Source: PNNG01 sp046291695
GTDB lineage: Bacteria; Bacteroidota; Bacteroidia; UBA7662
Assembly: GCA_046291695.1 (NCBI GenBank)
Contig: JBKBSO010000006.1
Location: forward strand, 110,261 to 174,260
Reading direction: 5' to 3'
Length of the DNA: 64,000 bases
The notes below the pieces were generated by a model, which saw only the letters and a list, made by a program, of their open reading frames with translations, had not been told where the DNA came from and made no database searches. Position numbers and translations under genes: made by a program. Shown here piece by piece: positions 27,011 to 37,477 of this stretch (within the stretch, counting starts at the first letter, position 1; the number at the start of each line of letters is the position of its first letter).

Positions 27011-28291
27011 TTAAATCCCCTTGATGTGGGTGAAGCCGGTATATGGAACCAAAACCTCGGGAATTCGAATGCCTTCGGGTCCCTGATTGTTTTCAATCAG
27101 TGCCGCAACAATACGAGGTAAGGCCATGGCTGAACCATTCAACGTATGTGCCAAGTAATTTTTACCATCAGCCGCCCGATAGCGTAGTTTTAACCGATTG
27201 GCTTGGAATGCTTCAAAATTACTTACAGAACTTACTTCGAGCCAACGCTTTTGCGCAGCACTCCACACTTCAAAATCGTAGGTAAGTGCCGAAGCAAAAC
27301 TCATATCTCCACCACACAGACGTAAAATACGGTAAGGCAGTTCCAAGGATTCGACCAAAGCGGCTACATGATTCCGCATTTGCTCAAGTATTTCGTAGCT
27401 TCGGTCGGGATGGGCAATCTGCACTATTTCTACCTTATCAAATTGATGTAAGCGGTTTAAACCCCGAACATCCTTGCCATATGACCCTGCTTCACGTCGG
27501 AAGCAAGGCGTATAAGCAGTATTGCAAATGGGTAATTCACTTTCTTTAAGGATCACATCCCGGTACAAATTGGTAACGGGCACTTCGGCCGTTGGGGCCA
27601 AATATAAATTATCGATACCCACATGATACATCTGCCCTTCCTTATCGGGCAGCTGACCGGTACCAAATCCTGAATCTTCATTGACCAGGATAGGGGGTTG
27701 AATTTCGAGATAGCCCGCCTCAATGTTTCGGTCGAGAAAATAATTGATTAAAGCACGCTGAAGACGGGCGGCTGCGCCTTTGTATACTGGGAATCCGGCA
27801 CCCGTCACTTTTACACCTAGCTCAAAATCAATGATGCCATACGCTGCTGCCAGTTCCCAATGCGGCTTGGAGCTGGTGTCCAAATCAGGTAATTGCTCCA
27901 CTTGATACACCACTTCATTATCCTCGGGGCTTTTACCCGCCGGAACGCTATGGTGCGGTAGGTTTGGCAGTCTTACCAACAAATCTCGACTTTCTTGCTC
28001 CACTTCCGCCAGTTGAAACTCAAGTTCGCGGCTACGGTCTTTTAAGCTTGCAACATCGGCTTTCAATACATCGGCTGCTGATTTATCGCCCAATTTCATC
28101 TGTTGACCGATTTCTCGAGCCAATTGGTTTTGACGGGCGAGCAATTGGTCAAGCTCTGCTTGAATGCGCTTGCGTTGATCGTCTTTTTGAATAATCTCAG
28201 TGACGAGCATAGCGGCATCAGCTACATGTTTGTGTTGGAGTTGATGAATGACCTGCTCGGTATGTTGACGTAATGTGGCGATTTGAAGCAT
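27011..28291 (-). CDS. serS: Seryl-tRNA synthetase
   Basis: Class II synthetase, 426 residues from the ATG at 28291 (MLQIATLRQ). It has the N-terminal coiled-coil arm that binds tRNA-Ser (about 25-105), then class II motifs: motif 2 TPCFRREAGSYGKDVRGLNRLHQFDKVE and motif 3 LNGSAMALPRIVAALIENNQ. The serine-binding TAEVP motif is present. An upstream in-frame ATG at 28315 falls at the promoter box (28313-28320) and is excluded. Confidence 0.96.
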   Translation of the reverse strand: MLQIATLRQHTEQVIHQLQHKHVADAAMLVTEIIQKDDQRKRIQAELDQLLARQNQLAREIGQQMKLGDKSAADVLKADVASLKDRSRELEFQLAEVEQESRDLLVRLPNLPHHSVPAGKSPEDNEVVYQVEQLPDLDTSSKPHWELAAAYGIIDFELGVKVTGAGFPVYKGAAARLQRALINYFLDRNIEAGYLEIQPPILVNEDSGFGTGQLPDKEGQMYHVGIDNLYLAPTAEVPVTNLYRDVILKESELPICNTAYTPCFRREAGSYGKDVRGLNRLHQFDKVEIVQIAHPDRSYEILEQMRNHVAALVESLELPYRILRLCGGDMSFASALTYDFEVWSAAQKRWLEVSSVSNFEAFQANRLKLRYRAADGKNYLAHTLNGSAMALPRIVAALIENNQGPEGIRIPEVLVPYTGFTHIKGI

Positions 28292-28312
28292 GAAATATTT
28301 TGAATTAGCATG

Positions 28313-28320
28313 CAAAACTA
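28313..28320 (-). promoter_or_regulatory. -7 promoter box for serS
   Basis: TAGTTTTG on the minus strand, 21 bases before the serS ATG at 28291. Confidence 0.5.
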
Positions 28321-28336
28321 AGCATGTGTACGCAAT

Positions 28337-30418
<2,082 letters not shown>

Positions 30419-30449
30419 TTGAATTTGAGCACCAAAATCGTAATTCACA

Positions 30450-30893
30450 TTGATTTATCGCATCCTTTTTTGTTTTTCGGTCGTATTTTTTACAATTGCC
30501 GCTACGTTAAAGGCCCAAGAAGGTCCAATAGGTTCTGAGGCAGGTGTCAGGCTTGGTGTTCGCCCTGCTTTTAGTTATCGTTTTGTGCCTAAGGAAAATC
30601 GCATGTTTGAATTACTTTTCGCCAAAAGTGGTCCAAGCTTGATGTTTACTGGTTTGTACCAGGTTCAACAAGCTTTCGGTCCGCAAGGCTTGTATCAACG
30701 ATATGGTGGCGGTATTTCAATAGGGGGGTGGAATGGTCAGTTATTGTCAGGTTTGGATATGCAGGTAGGTATAGATTACTATATTCCCATGTATCCAGTG
30801 GTATTGAGTCTTGATGTACGTCCGTGGGTACGGATAACCGGCGACCTTTCTGCTTCAGGCGAATTAGCAGCAAGTTTGCGCTATGTTTTTTAA
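30450..30893 (+). CDS. Small outer-membrane beta-barrel-like protein
   Basis: The 147-residue exported protein has a signal peptide cut after TLKA, before Gln. The mature part has about eight amphipathic strands and ends in a terminal aromatic (ASLRYVF), the hallmark of a barrel recognised by the BAM complex. The start must be the TTG at 30450, because an in-frame TAA lies just upstream at 30441. It is divergent from the TPR kinase and may be controlled with it. Confidence 0.6.
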   Translation: MIYRILFCFSVVFFTIAATLKAQEGPIGSEAGVRLGVRPAFSYRFVPKENRMFELLFAKSGPSLMFTGLYQVQQAFGPQGLYQRYGGGISIGGWNGQLLSGLDMQVGIDYYIPMYPVVLSLDVRPWVRITGDLSASGELAASLRYVF

Positions 30894-31051
30894 TGCCGTA
30901 ATGGTACACTTTAAGCTGGATGGTCACTGTTAAAAAAGGAGCTTAGCTGATCTGTGTTTTTTTAATGGTCGTTTTGTTAGGTGAGTTGGGCTTAAGAAAA
31001 AATAAAAAGCATTGAAATATTTCTTAATTTCATGCACACAAATCTGTTTTT

Positions 31052-31585
31052 ATGAAAAGAAATCATCTGATTGCTCTTTTTGGGGTGGTTGTTGCCAGCA
31101 TCTTATTTAGTGCTTGCAAAAAAGAAGAGCCCCCTCAAATCCCCGTGGATCCAACACCACCCAATGCCATTGTAGGCAATTGGATTTCGGTTAGAACCAA
31201 TGTGGCGCCATTTTTCCGACAGCAACCATTGAATGCTGATAGTGTTTGGGCTAGATTTACAGTAGAAAATACGTATCAACTCAAAATATATGATGCGCAA
31301 GGGGTAGAAACAGCGAACCTTGGAGGTACCTGGTCGGCAACGGCAAGTGGATACAGCAAAATCTACAACGTGGTGCTCTCGCAAACCCAGCCCGATACCC
31401 GCCGGCTTGAAGGCATTTTTGAGGTGTATACGGCTAGTCCCGACAGTATGAAGCTTGAATTCCTTCAAACGGCGCCTGAATTGCCAAATTTTAATGGGCC
31501 TAATGCGCAGGCAGGTTTTGGATCTTCTACTGGCCCGGGTTTTCAGCCTGGCACGGCCACGCATCGTTTCCGTAGGCTACCATAG
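31052..31585 (+). CDS. Lipoprotein with lipocalin-like strand pattern
   Basis: The 177-residue protein has a lipobox (ILFSAC) followed by KKEEPP, a linker typical of surface or periplasmic lipoproteins. The body (IVGNWISVRTNVAPFF..., VRFTVENTYQLKI, GGTWSATASGYSKIYNVVLSQTQP) shows the GxW start and strand pattern of lipocalin-like domains common in Bacteroidota. Function unknown. A strong terminator follows 20 bases after the stop. Confidence 0.6.
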   Translation: MKRNHLIALFGVVVASILFSACKKEEPPQIPVDPTPPNAIVGNWISVRTNVAPFFRQQPLNADSVWARFTVENTYQLKIYDAQGVETANLGGTWSATASGYSKIYNVVLSQTQPDTRRLEGIFEVYTASPDSMKLEFLQTAPELPNFNGPNAQAGFGSSTGPGFQPGTATHRFRRLP

Positions 31586-31605
31586 GTTATCATGTTATAA
31601 ATTAG

Positions 31606-31642
31606 CCGGAAACCTCCTTTTGGGGAGGCTTCCGGTTTTTTT
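31606..31642 (+). terminator. Intrinsic terminator after the lipoprotein gene
   Basis: A 12-base stem with one mismatch (CCGGAAACCTCC / GGAGGCTTCCGG), a 6-base loop and a run of seven T at 31636-31642. Confidence 0.9.
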
Positions 31643-31713
31643 GTTTGTGGGTTAGCCCAAGGTCTTTGCTGTAGATTTTGTAATTTCCCCTTGAATTTAA
31701 CCACCATCCTAAC

Positions 31714-32253
31714 ATGAAAATCTTTAAATACTTTGTAAATGGCTTGCTTCTGCTAAGCCCATTAGCAATCACCATTTACGTGGTATATGTTGTTATTACC
31801 ACCTTAGACGGTTGGCTCGACTTGGGGATTCCCGGACTCGGGTTGCTAATTACCTTGGCAGGGATCACCTTAGTAGGTTTTGTCGGAAGTAGTTTGCTTA
31901 TTGGGCCTTTGCTTGGTTTCCTCGAAAATTTGCTCAGCCGTGCGCCATTTATCAAACTCATTTATACATCTATTAAAGATTTGATGGAGGCCTTTGTTGG
32001 GGATAAGCGTAAGTTTAATCAGCCGGTGATGGTCAATTTTTTGGATGGCACCTATAAGCCGGGTTTTTTAACGCAAAACGATTTACAGCATCTCGGTTTT
32101 GAAGGTTTTGTGGCTGTATATCTGCCTCACTCCTATAACTTTTCGGGAAATATTTTTGTAGTTGAGGCTACTCGGGTGAAGCCCGTTGATGTAAATGCTA
32201 CTGACTATATGAAGTTTATCGTTTCAGGTGGCGTAACTCATTTTGGCGCATGA
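31714..32253 (+). CDS. DUF502 family membrane protein
   Basis: The 179-residue inner-membrane protein has two N-terminal helices (GLLLLSPLAITIYVVYVVI, then LGLLITLAGITLVGFVGSSLL) and the conserved PFIKLIYTSIKDLMEAFVG block of DUF502. A soluble beta-rich C-terminal half follows. DUF502 has no assigned function. Its stop overlaps the start of the acyltransferase gene (ATGA at 32250), so the two are coupled and may act on membranes together. Confidence 0.88.
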   Translation: MKIFKYFVNGLLLLSPLAITIYVVYVVITTLDGWLDLGIPGLGLLITLAGITLVGFVGSSLLIGPLLGFLENLLSRAPFIKLIYTSIKDLMEAFVGDKRKFNQPVMVNFLDGTYKPGFLTQNDLQHLGFEGFVAVYLPHSYNFSGNIFVVEATRVKPVDVNATDYMKFIVSGGVTHFGA

Positions 32254-32798
32254 AAAGTAGTTTAGCAAAATGGTTATTCGGTTTAGCGGGCTGGAGTGTA
32301 TCTGGTAATGTTTCTGCAGAGGTGCCCAAAGCCATTCTGGTAGTAGCCCCACATACCAGCAATTGGGATTTTGTAGTAGGTGTTTTTGCCCGGGCGATTA
32401 CCGGCATGAAAATAAAGTACGTCGGAAAAGCTTCACTTTTTAAGCCACCTTTCGGCTGGCTTTTTCGGTGGTTGGGTGGCTATCCGGTAGATAGAATTCA
32501 GCAGCAAGACACGGTGAAGTTCGTGATTGAGTTATTTAATAGGCATGAAAAATTTTTGTTTGCCATTTCACCGGAAGGAACCCGAAAAAAAACTGATCGG
32601 TTACGAACGGGTTTTTACAACATCGCATTAGGAGCAAAAATCCCCATTGTATTGGTTGGTTTCGATTATCGAATGAAGAAAGTAAGTATTTATGAGCCTT
32701 ATTGGCCCACAGGTGATAGAGAAGCTGATTTCGAGTATTTTTTAAGCTACTTCAGAACGGTTACGGGCAAACATCCAGAAATGGGCATTGACTATTAA
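32250..32798 (+). CDS. PlsC-like 1-acylglycerol-3-phosphate acyltransferase
   Basis: The 182-residue membrane-associated acyltransferase has the catalytic H(x)4D motif HTSNWD (about residue 33), the GxLFxxR-equivalent block WLGGYPVDR, the EGTR substrate motif (SPEGTRKKTDRLRTGFY) and the final PIVLVGFD. It is shorter than typical PlsC (about 240) and may act on another acceptor. It is coupled to DUF502 upstream and convergent with the ATP-grasp gene, overlapping it by four bases. Confidence 0.85.
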   Translation: MKSSLAKWLFGLAGWSVSGNVSAEVPKAILVVAPHTSNWDFVVGVFARAITGMKIKYVGKASLFKPPFGWLFRWLGGYPVDRIQQQDTVKFVIELFNRHEKFLFAISPEGTRKKTDRLRTGFYNIALGAKIPIVLVGFDYRMKKVSIYEPYWPTGDREADFEYFLSYFRTVTGKHPEMGIDY

Positions 32799-33985
32799 CG
32801 CTCGAAGAAAGCGGAGCTTCCCCCGACCCAGTTGAAGTCTTTGTTGTACCTTACCCCAATGAGTTTACCACGACTCATCCGAGCCAGGTTAGTCACCAAC
32901 AGCGGTTTTAAACTTTCCTCGGGCCAAAACATCATCATGCGTATTTCCACTTTTACACCCGCTTCTGGCGATTGAAGTACAGGGGCATATTCAACTTTCC
33001 GTTGAAGCAAGTAGTGCTCGGGATGGTCGAGTGCTTCAATATCGCTGCTTGTCACATCTACAAGTACCCCGCTGCCTGCGAATGAATACAAGGGTTTAAG
33101 CACCCAGTTTTCCAGATCGGGGGGAAGATGTTGTATTTTATCTGCAAAGTAGGATTCGGGTACATAGGGCGATTTGAGGAAAGGAAGGCTATACTTGCTC
33201 ATCCTGAAATACCAGTTGGGATGACAAACCCACTCTACATCTACCTCTTGGGTGAGGTCAAACTCGGCGATGAGGTCGGGTCGTTGTTCTAGTTCATCAA
33301 AAATAACCCGGTTATAGATGCGATGAATGGGGATTTCCCTACCCGATGATCGGTAAAAAAGCTTTCTGTTTTTTCTGATTATTTGGCTTAAACAGACGGA
33401 TTTAATGCCCAGTAAAAGTTCGGTAGCTGCAAAATCGGCTCGGGTTTTTTGCTTTTCCGGCTCCAGTTCGAGCAATATTACGTTTTCGGAAGGCTGCTGT
33501 CCTTTGATGAGGTGATTAAGTAGCTCAATGTAGGATTCCCGGGTATACCCATTCAAATAAGGGCTATAGTTTTCGGGTATGGTGTAGCAGTTGCGGTAGG
33601 CTTGCTCGAGAATAGCTTGGTAGCAAAATAAGGAGGGGAAGCCTTGTAGTTCAATAAGTTGAGGGTGTAACTCGCCAAGAGCGTTTGTGCAGATCGCAAA
33701 ATCGGCAATTAAAAAACTGGGGCGTGCATCATTGCCCGGCACAAGTTGATGGGAAGGAATAGCACGCGTACTTTTTTTGAAATACTCGTCATTCAACAAT
33801 TGCTGGCAAATATGGTCACAGGCTTCGGCAAGCTTAGTGCGAAGTGCTGCCGGAACAAAAACGGGGGATTCTGCCACCCTAAAATCAACAGCTTCGCCAA
33901 ATTGAGCGGCCAAATTATCCAGCAATTCTTGATAAGTAGTAGCTGAGTATTGTGCATTGATTTGTTCTCGAATGTTACGGATCAT
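32795..33985 (-). CDS. Predicted divergent ATP-grasp ligase of the amide-ligase island
   Basis: The 396-residue cytoplasmic protein is not close to any family I can name. The C-terminal third has ATP-grasp hallmarks: WVLKPLYSFAGSGV (first Lys with Gly-rich lid, near residue 290), a hinge strand LLQRKVE, then VKVEIRMMMF and a terminal GKLIGVRYNKDFNWVGGSS. The N-terminal half (ELIELQGFPSLFCYQAIL and EIPIHRIYNRVIF blocks) resembles the pre-ATP-grasp part of glutathionylspermidine-synthase-like proteins. Starts 1 base after the amidotransferase gene stop. Likely forms an amide bond; the substrates are unknown. Confidence 0.6.
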   Translation of the reverse strand: MIRNIREQINAQYSATTYQELLDNLAAQFGEAVDFRVAESPVFVPAALRTKLAEACDHICQQLLNDEYFKKSTRAIPSHQLVPGNDARPSFLIADFAICTNALGELHPQLIELQGFPSLFCYQAILEQAYRNCYTIPENYSPYLNGYTRESYIELLNHLIKGQQPSENVILLELEPEKQKTRADFAATELLLGIKSVCLSQIIRKNRKLFYRSSGREIPIHRIYNRVIFDELEQRPDLIAEFDLTQEVDVEWVCHPNWYFRMSKYSLPFLKSPYVPESYFADKIQHLPPDLENWVLKPLYSFAGSGVLVDVTSSDIEALDHPEHYLLQRKVEYAPVLQSPEAGVKVEIRMMMFWPEESLKPLLVTNLARMSRGKLIGVRYNKDFNWVGGSSAFFER

Positions 33986-33986
33986 G

Positions 33987-34802
33987 TCAGGCCTCCTGCA
34001 TACTGTACATCGCCATTTCTAAAAAGCGAGGAATAATGGTGTTGTGGGTAAGCGTTATTTTATCCGGATCGCGCAGATGAAGCATCATATCTTCGTATTT
34101 AGCAAGACCATGATTCGTGATGATTTGTGTTCGTTTTTCAGCCTGTTTCATATAGGTGATCATGCCTGCTGCATTGGCTTCGGGGTGGAACTGGGTACCA
34201 AAAAATTCGTCGCTAAACCTTACGGCCATGATAGCACGTTCATAATCAACATGGTCTCTTATTTTTTCGAGTGCCAGCAGTTGAGCACCAAATTTATCGA
34301 AGCTACGCAAATCAGGTTGTATTACCTGCCAATCGCGTGAATCTACCGCCCAAAAAGGGTCATGCAGGGTTTCAAAAAGTGGGTCATGAATGCCCTCTTG
34401 GGTTTTATGTACCGGAAAAATCCCAAAACTGGTTGAACGACGAGCTGTTAATTCACCAAGGCCAAAATGTTGACAAGCCATTTGAAAGCTGTGGCAGATA
34501 AAAAAAACATGCTTTTTAAGTTCCTGTCGCTGATTATGATGCCAGAGTTTGTCGATTAATTGATGCCAGTTTTTTTCCCAAGGAGCAGCAGTTAATAAAG
34601 GAGACCCGGGGCCACCAGTACTGATGTAAATGTCATAGCTTAAGTCGGGTATTTCATTTTTTTGCCGAACATTATACACGTTAAATTTGATGCAAAAACG
34701 GTAATCCTCAAGAATATTCAAGATGCTCTGAAGGCCTTGATTAGGGGCCCCATCGTACATGTCTAATACGGCAACCCGGTATGTATTTTTAATTCGCTCC
34801 AT
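33987..34802 (-). CDS. Class I glutamine amidotransferase-like protein
   Basis: The 271-residue protein has a GATase-1 fold, chosen from the ATG at 34802; the TTG at 34817 would add five residues. Motifs: YDIYISTGGPGSP (oxyanion strand), the nucleophile Cys in FFICHSFQMA (a variant of GICxGxQ) and the catalytic GTQFHPEA (His and Glu). So the Cys-His-Glu triad looks intact. Members hydrolyse glutamine for ammonia or cleave gamma-glutamyl amides. The C-terminal ~65 residues extend beyond the usual domain. It has its own promoter box and is followed directly by an ATP-grasp gene. Confidence 0.8.
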   Translation of the reverse strand: MERIKNTYRVAVLDMYDGAPNQGLQSILNILEDYRFCIKFNVYNVRQKNEIPDLSYDIYISTGGPGSPLLTAAPWEKNWHQLIDKLWHHNQRQELKKHVFFICHSFQMACQHFGLGELTARRSTSFGIFPVHKTQEGIHDPLFETLHDPFWAVDSRDWQVIQPDLRSFDKFGAQLLALEKIRDHVDYERAIMAVRFSDEFFGTQFHPEANAAGMITYMKQAEKRTQIITNHGLAKYEDMMLHLRDPDKITLTHNTIIPRFLEMAMYSMQEA

Positions 34803-34824
34803 CCAGTTAAACTCCAAAACTTTG

Positions 34825-34832
34825 CAAAGGTA
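34825..34832 (-). promoter_or_regulatory. -7 promoter box for the amidotransferase gene
   Basis: TACCTTTG on the minus strand, 22 bases before the ATG at 34802, in the short gap after the carboxylate-amine ligase gene. Confidence 0.5.
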
Positions 34833-34836
34833 GGGA

Positions 34837-35937
34837 TTAGAGCTCTATTCCGAGTCGGGTTTGCGCCAGATAGTAATCTACTACAGCCCTTAAATCATTG
34901 GTTTGTTCGTAAATGGCAAGTTGTCTGTCGGCACCGGTTCCATTTTCGATGATTTTATGAATGCCCTCAATTTCATGGCGACTTCCAAGTTCATCTACCA
35001 CATCGTCAACAAAATCGAGTAATTCATAAAGCAAACTTCTGGTATTTACCTCAATTTCTTTTCCGAAGTCGATCATTTTTCCATCGATGCCGTAACGGCC
35101 GGCTCGCCACTTATTTTCATTTACCAGTGCCCGTTTATAGATCATGAAATTGAGGTTCTGCGCCCTTAGTTTATATAGTTTGGCTACTAAGGCTTGGATG
35201 AGTGCGGTAATGGCAATGGTTTCGTCGAGGGTCATGGGCACATCGCAAATGCGAAACTCGATGGTATCGAAAAAGGGGTGTACCCGAATGTCCCACCATA
35301 TTTTTTTTGCGTTATCAATACAGTTGGTTTTAATGAGCAACTTTACATAGTTTTCATATTCAGCGAAGCTTTCAAAAAAATCGGGTATGCCGGTTCGGGG
35401 GAATTTGTCGAAAACCTTGGAACGAAACGATTTAAAGCCGGTATTTCGGCCTTCCCAAAATGGTGAATTGGTAGAGAGCGCATAAATGTGGGGTAAAAAG
35501 TACCGTGCTGAATTGGCAATATGGATGGCCATTTCCTTATCGGGCATCCCCACATGTACGTGTAAGCCAAAAATCAGATTCGAACGGGCAGCATCCTGGA
35601 GTTCATTCACAATTTCATTGTAGCGTGGATGCTCGGTAATGAGCTGGGTTTGCCACATACTAAATGGATGGGTTCCTGAAGCTCCGATGGCAAAGCCCAA
35701 TTCCTCTGCTACCCCCGATACGGTGCGCCGTAAACGTGCTACTTCTTCACGGGCATGTTGTACGTTTTCGCAGATGTGCGTACCTACTTCAACCACAGCC
35801 TGATGCATTTCGGCTTTAACCTGATCTTCAAGCAGACGGTTGGCGGCCTCTACAATTTTTTGCTCATGTGAAACCAACTCCCGGCTTACCGGGTCAATCA
35901 CCTGATATTCTTCTTCAACGCCTAAGGTAAACTTCAT
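34837..35937 (-). CDS. Carboxylate-amine ligase (GCS2/YbdK family, COG2170)
   Basis: The 366-residue ATP-dependent ligase is in the glutamate-cysteine ligase type 2 superfamily. It has the opening FTLGVEEEYQVIDP with the Glu cluster that binds metal, EVGTHICENVQHAREEV, FGLHVHVGMPDKEMA and RVHPFFDTIEFRICDVP. YbdK of E. coli shows only weak gamma-glutamylcysteine ligase activity, so the true reaction here is open. It is the middle gene of a set with an ATP-grasp/AT-hook protein upstream (behind a terminator) and an amidotransferase and second ATP-grasp downstream. Confidence 0.9.
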   Translation of the reverse strand: MKFTLGVEEEYQVIDPVSRELVSHEQKIVEAANRLLEDQVKAEMHQAVVEVGTHICENVQHAREEVARLRRTVSGVAEELGFAIGASGTHPFSMWQTQLITEHPRYNEIVNELQDAARSNLIFGLHVHVGMPDKEMAIHIANSARYFLPHIYALSTNSPFWEGRNTGFKSFRSKVFDKFPRTGIPDFFESFAEYENYVKLLIKTNCIDNAKKIWWDIRVHPFFDTIEFRICDVPMTLDETIAITALIQALVAKLYKLRAQNLNFMIYKRALVNENKWRAGRYGIDGKMIDFGKEIEVNTRSLLYELLDFVDDVVDELGSRHEIEGIHKIIENGTGADRQLAIYEQTNDLRAVVDYYLAQTRLGIEL

Positions 35938-35971
35938 AGGGGGGCTTTTGGTAATGAAGTAGCAAAATAAA

Positions 35972-36000
35972 AAAGCCCCGCGATTGCAGGGCTTTTTTTT
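35972..36000 (-). terminator. Bidirectional-looking terminator within the ligase island
   Basis: A GCCC/GGGC stem with inner GC/GC pairs and a 4-base loop, flanked by six A on one side and eight T on the other, so it can work on both strands. It separates the AT-hook ligase gene from the carboxylate-amine ligase gene. A one-mismatch -7 box (TTATTTTG on the minus strand, 35963-35970) follows it. Confidence 0.75.
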
Positions 36001-36016
36001 GAAAAAAAATCAAAAA

Positions 36017-37477
36017 TTAAAGTTCGCCGCCGTCTTTCATCATTTTTTCAGCGGCTAAAACTGCTTCCAAGCCGATGAGTTCACCGAATGGCTTTTCAAT
36101 TTTTTGACGTTTTGGCTTAACTACTTTCGGCTTGCCCGAACCAGGTTTTCTGCCCCGCTTTTTCGGGGATTCGGCCTTTAACGTGCCTGTAAGCGCTGAT
36201 TTAGGCTTTCTGCCCGACCTTTTAGCCAGTTGGCTTCCTGCCTCCACAGGCTTAGCCGGCCGGCCTCTTCGCTTTGGAGCTATATCAGCATCGGCTTCTG
36301 TCTTAGGTTTAGCCGGCCGGCCGCGACGCTTGGGTTCAGCACCAAGGGTCACCTCATCTTTTGGTTTCGCTGGCCGTCCCCTACGCTTAGCAGGAGCATT
36401 AGGGTCTAGCTCAGCTTTTGGCTTGGCAGGACGACCTCTACGTTTGTTTTCGCCATCTGATGCAGCTTTCGGTTTGGCGGGACGACCGCGACCTTTTTTT
36501 ACCTTATCTGCGGGCGGCGCTTCAAACCGGATGCCGTTGCCCAAACTCGCTTCAGTGATGAACGAACCCCAACTAAGGTTATCCTGACCATCTACTTGCG
36601 CAAGGGCTCTTTCGATTGCATATTGTGCGGCATGTTCAACAACCCATTCAAAGTTTTCTTCACCCACCGAATTGATGTCGGCATCGGGTGCAGGATTGCA
36701 AAAGTCGATGGCATAGGGTACCCCATCGCGTACGGCAAATTCAACCGTATTAAAATCGTAACCAAGGGCATTATTCAATCGCAGCACATAATCTGTAAGC
36801 TTCGACAACATTTGCAGGCTTGGTTTTCTGTCGGTTACATAACGCAAATGATGTGGATTCCGAGGCTCGTAAGGCATGATTTTTACATATTTACGACCTA
36901 TGCAATAGCAACGATAGTATTCTTCGAAAACAATCTCTTCCTGTAGCATCATAACCAGGGTTTCGGTTTCGCTATGCTTTGCAAATAAATCCTCGAGGCT
37001 TTCTACCTGGTAAACACTTTTCCAACCGCCACCCGCATGGGGTTTCATGTATGCCGGAAATCCAATTTCATTCACAATGCCATTCCAATCCATAGGATAA
37101 TCCAGATTTCGGAAAGATGCCGGACTGGTATCGGGTGGCATTTGGTTGGAAGGGAGGAGAACCGTTTTTGGAACAGGTACACCTACTTTTATAGCTAAGC
37201 AATTGTTAAAAAACTTCTCATCTGCACTCCACCAAAACGGATTGTTGATTACAGCGGTACCTTGCAAAGCGGCATTTTTTAAATATGCCCTGTAAAAGGG
37301 AACATCTTGCGAAATACGGTCAATAATGACCGCATATCCGCTGGTTTTTCCCTGTATTACCTTGTCGATTAAAACGGGCTCTGCGACAATTCCCGGAACA
37401 TTTTTGGCATTGATGCGAGCTACAACGGCTTCAGGGAATGAGTTTTCCTGCCCGTGAAGAATTCCTATTTTTTTCAT
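36017..37477 (-). CDS. ATP-grasp ligase with C-terminal AT-hook repeat tail
   Basis: The 486-residue protein has an N-terminal D-Ala-D-Ala-ligase/RimK-like ATP-grasp region (about 1-320): FPAYMKPHAGGGWKSVYQV as the Lys/Gly-rich lid, MMLQEEIVFEEYYRCYCIG as hinge and strand, and NTVEFAVRDGVPYAIDFCNPAPDAD as the metal-binding block. From about 329 to 450 comes a low-complexity tail of five RGRPAKP units and two RGRK/SGRK variants, spaced about 17-19 residues. RGRP is the AT-hook core that binds the minor groove of AT-rich DNA. A conserved-looking helix (LIGLEAVLAAEKMM) ends it. Such tails are usual in chromatin proteins, not ligases. Substrates unknown. Confidence 0.85.
   Translation of the reverse strand: MKKIGILHGQENSFPEAVVARINAKNVPGIVAEPVLIDKVIQGKTSGYAVIIDRISQDVPFYRAYLKNAALQGTAVINNPFWWSADEKFFNNCLAIKVGVPVPKTVLLPSNQMPPDTSPASFRNLDYPMDWNGIVNEIGFPAYMKPHAGGGWKSVYQVESLEDLFAKHSETETLVMMLQEEIVFEEYYRCYCIGRKYVKIMPYEPRNPHHLRYVTDRKPSLQMLSKLTDYVLRLNNALGYDFNTVEFAVRDGVPYAIDFCNPAPDADINSVGEENFEWVVEHAAQYAIERALAQVDGQDNLSWGSFITEASLGNGIRFEAPPADKVKKGRGRPAKPKAASDGENKRRGRPAKPKAELDPNAPAKRRGRPAKPKDEVTLGAEPKRRGRPAKPKTEADADIAPKRRGRPAKPVEAGSQLAKRSGRKPKSALTGTLKAESPKKRGRKPGSGKPKVVKPKRQKIEKPFGELIGLEAVLAAEKMMKDGGEL
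36115..36500. repeat. Imperfect ~54-base coding repeats (AT-hook units)
   Basis: Tandem imperfect repeats in the 3' part of the ATP-grasp gene, about 51-57 bases each, coding GRPAKPK units. Several share the 12-base core TAGCCGGCCGGC on the plus strand (36250 and 36309 regions). Units vary in their spacers, so they are old rather than freshly amplified; copy number could still vary between strains. Confidence 0.75.

Noticed and set aside
36115..36500. CRISPR-like periodic repeats
   Set aside because: They are imperfect, in-frame and code AT-hook units in a protein; spacers are not unique and there are no cas genes.
36132..36587. Long open frame on the plus strand rich in Gly-Arg-Pro-Leu
   Set aside because: It is the antisense of the AT-hook repeats; its regularity comes from the coding repeats on the other strand.
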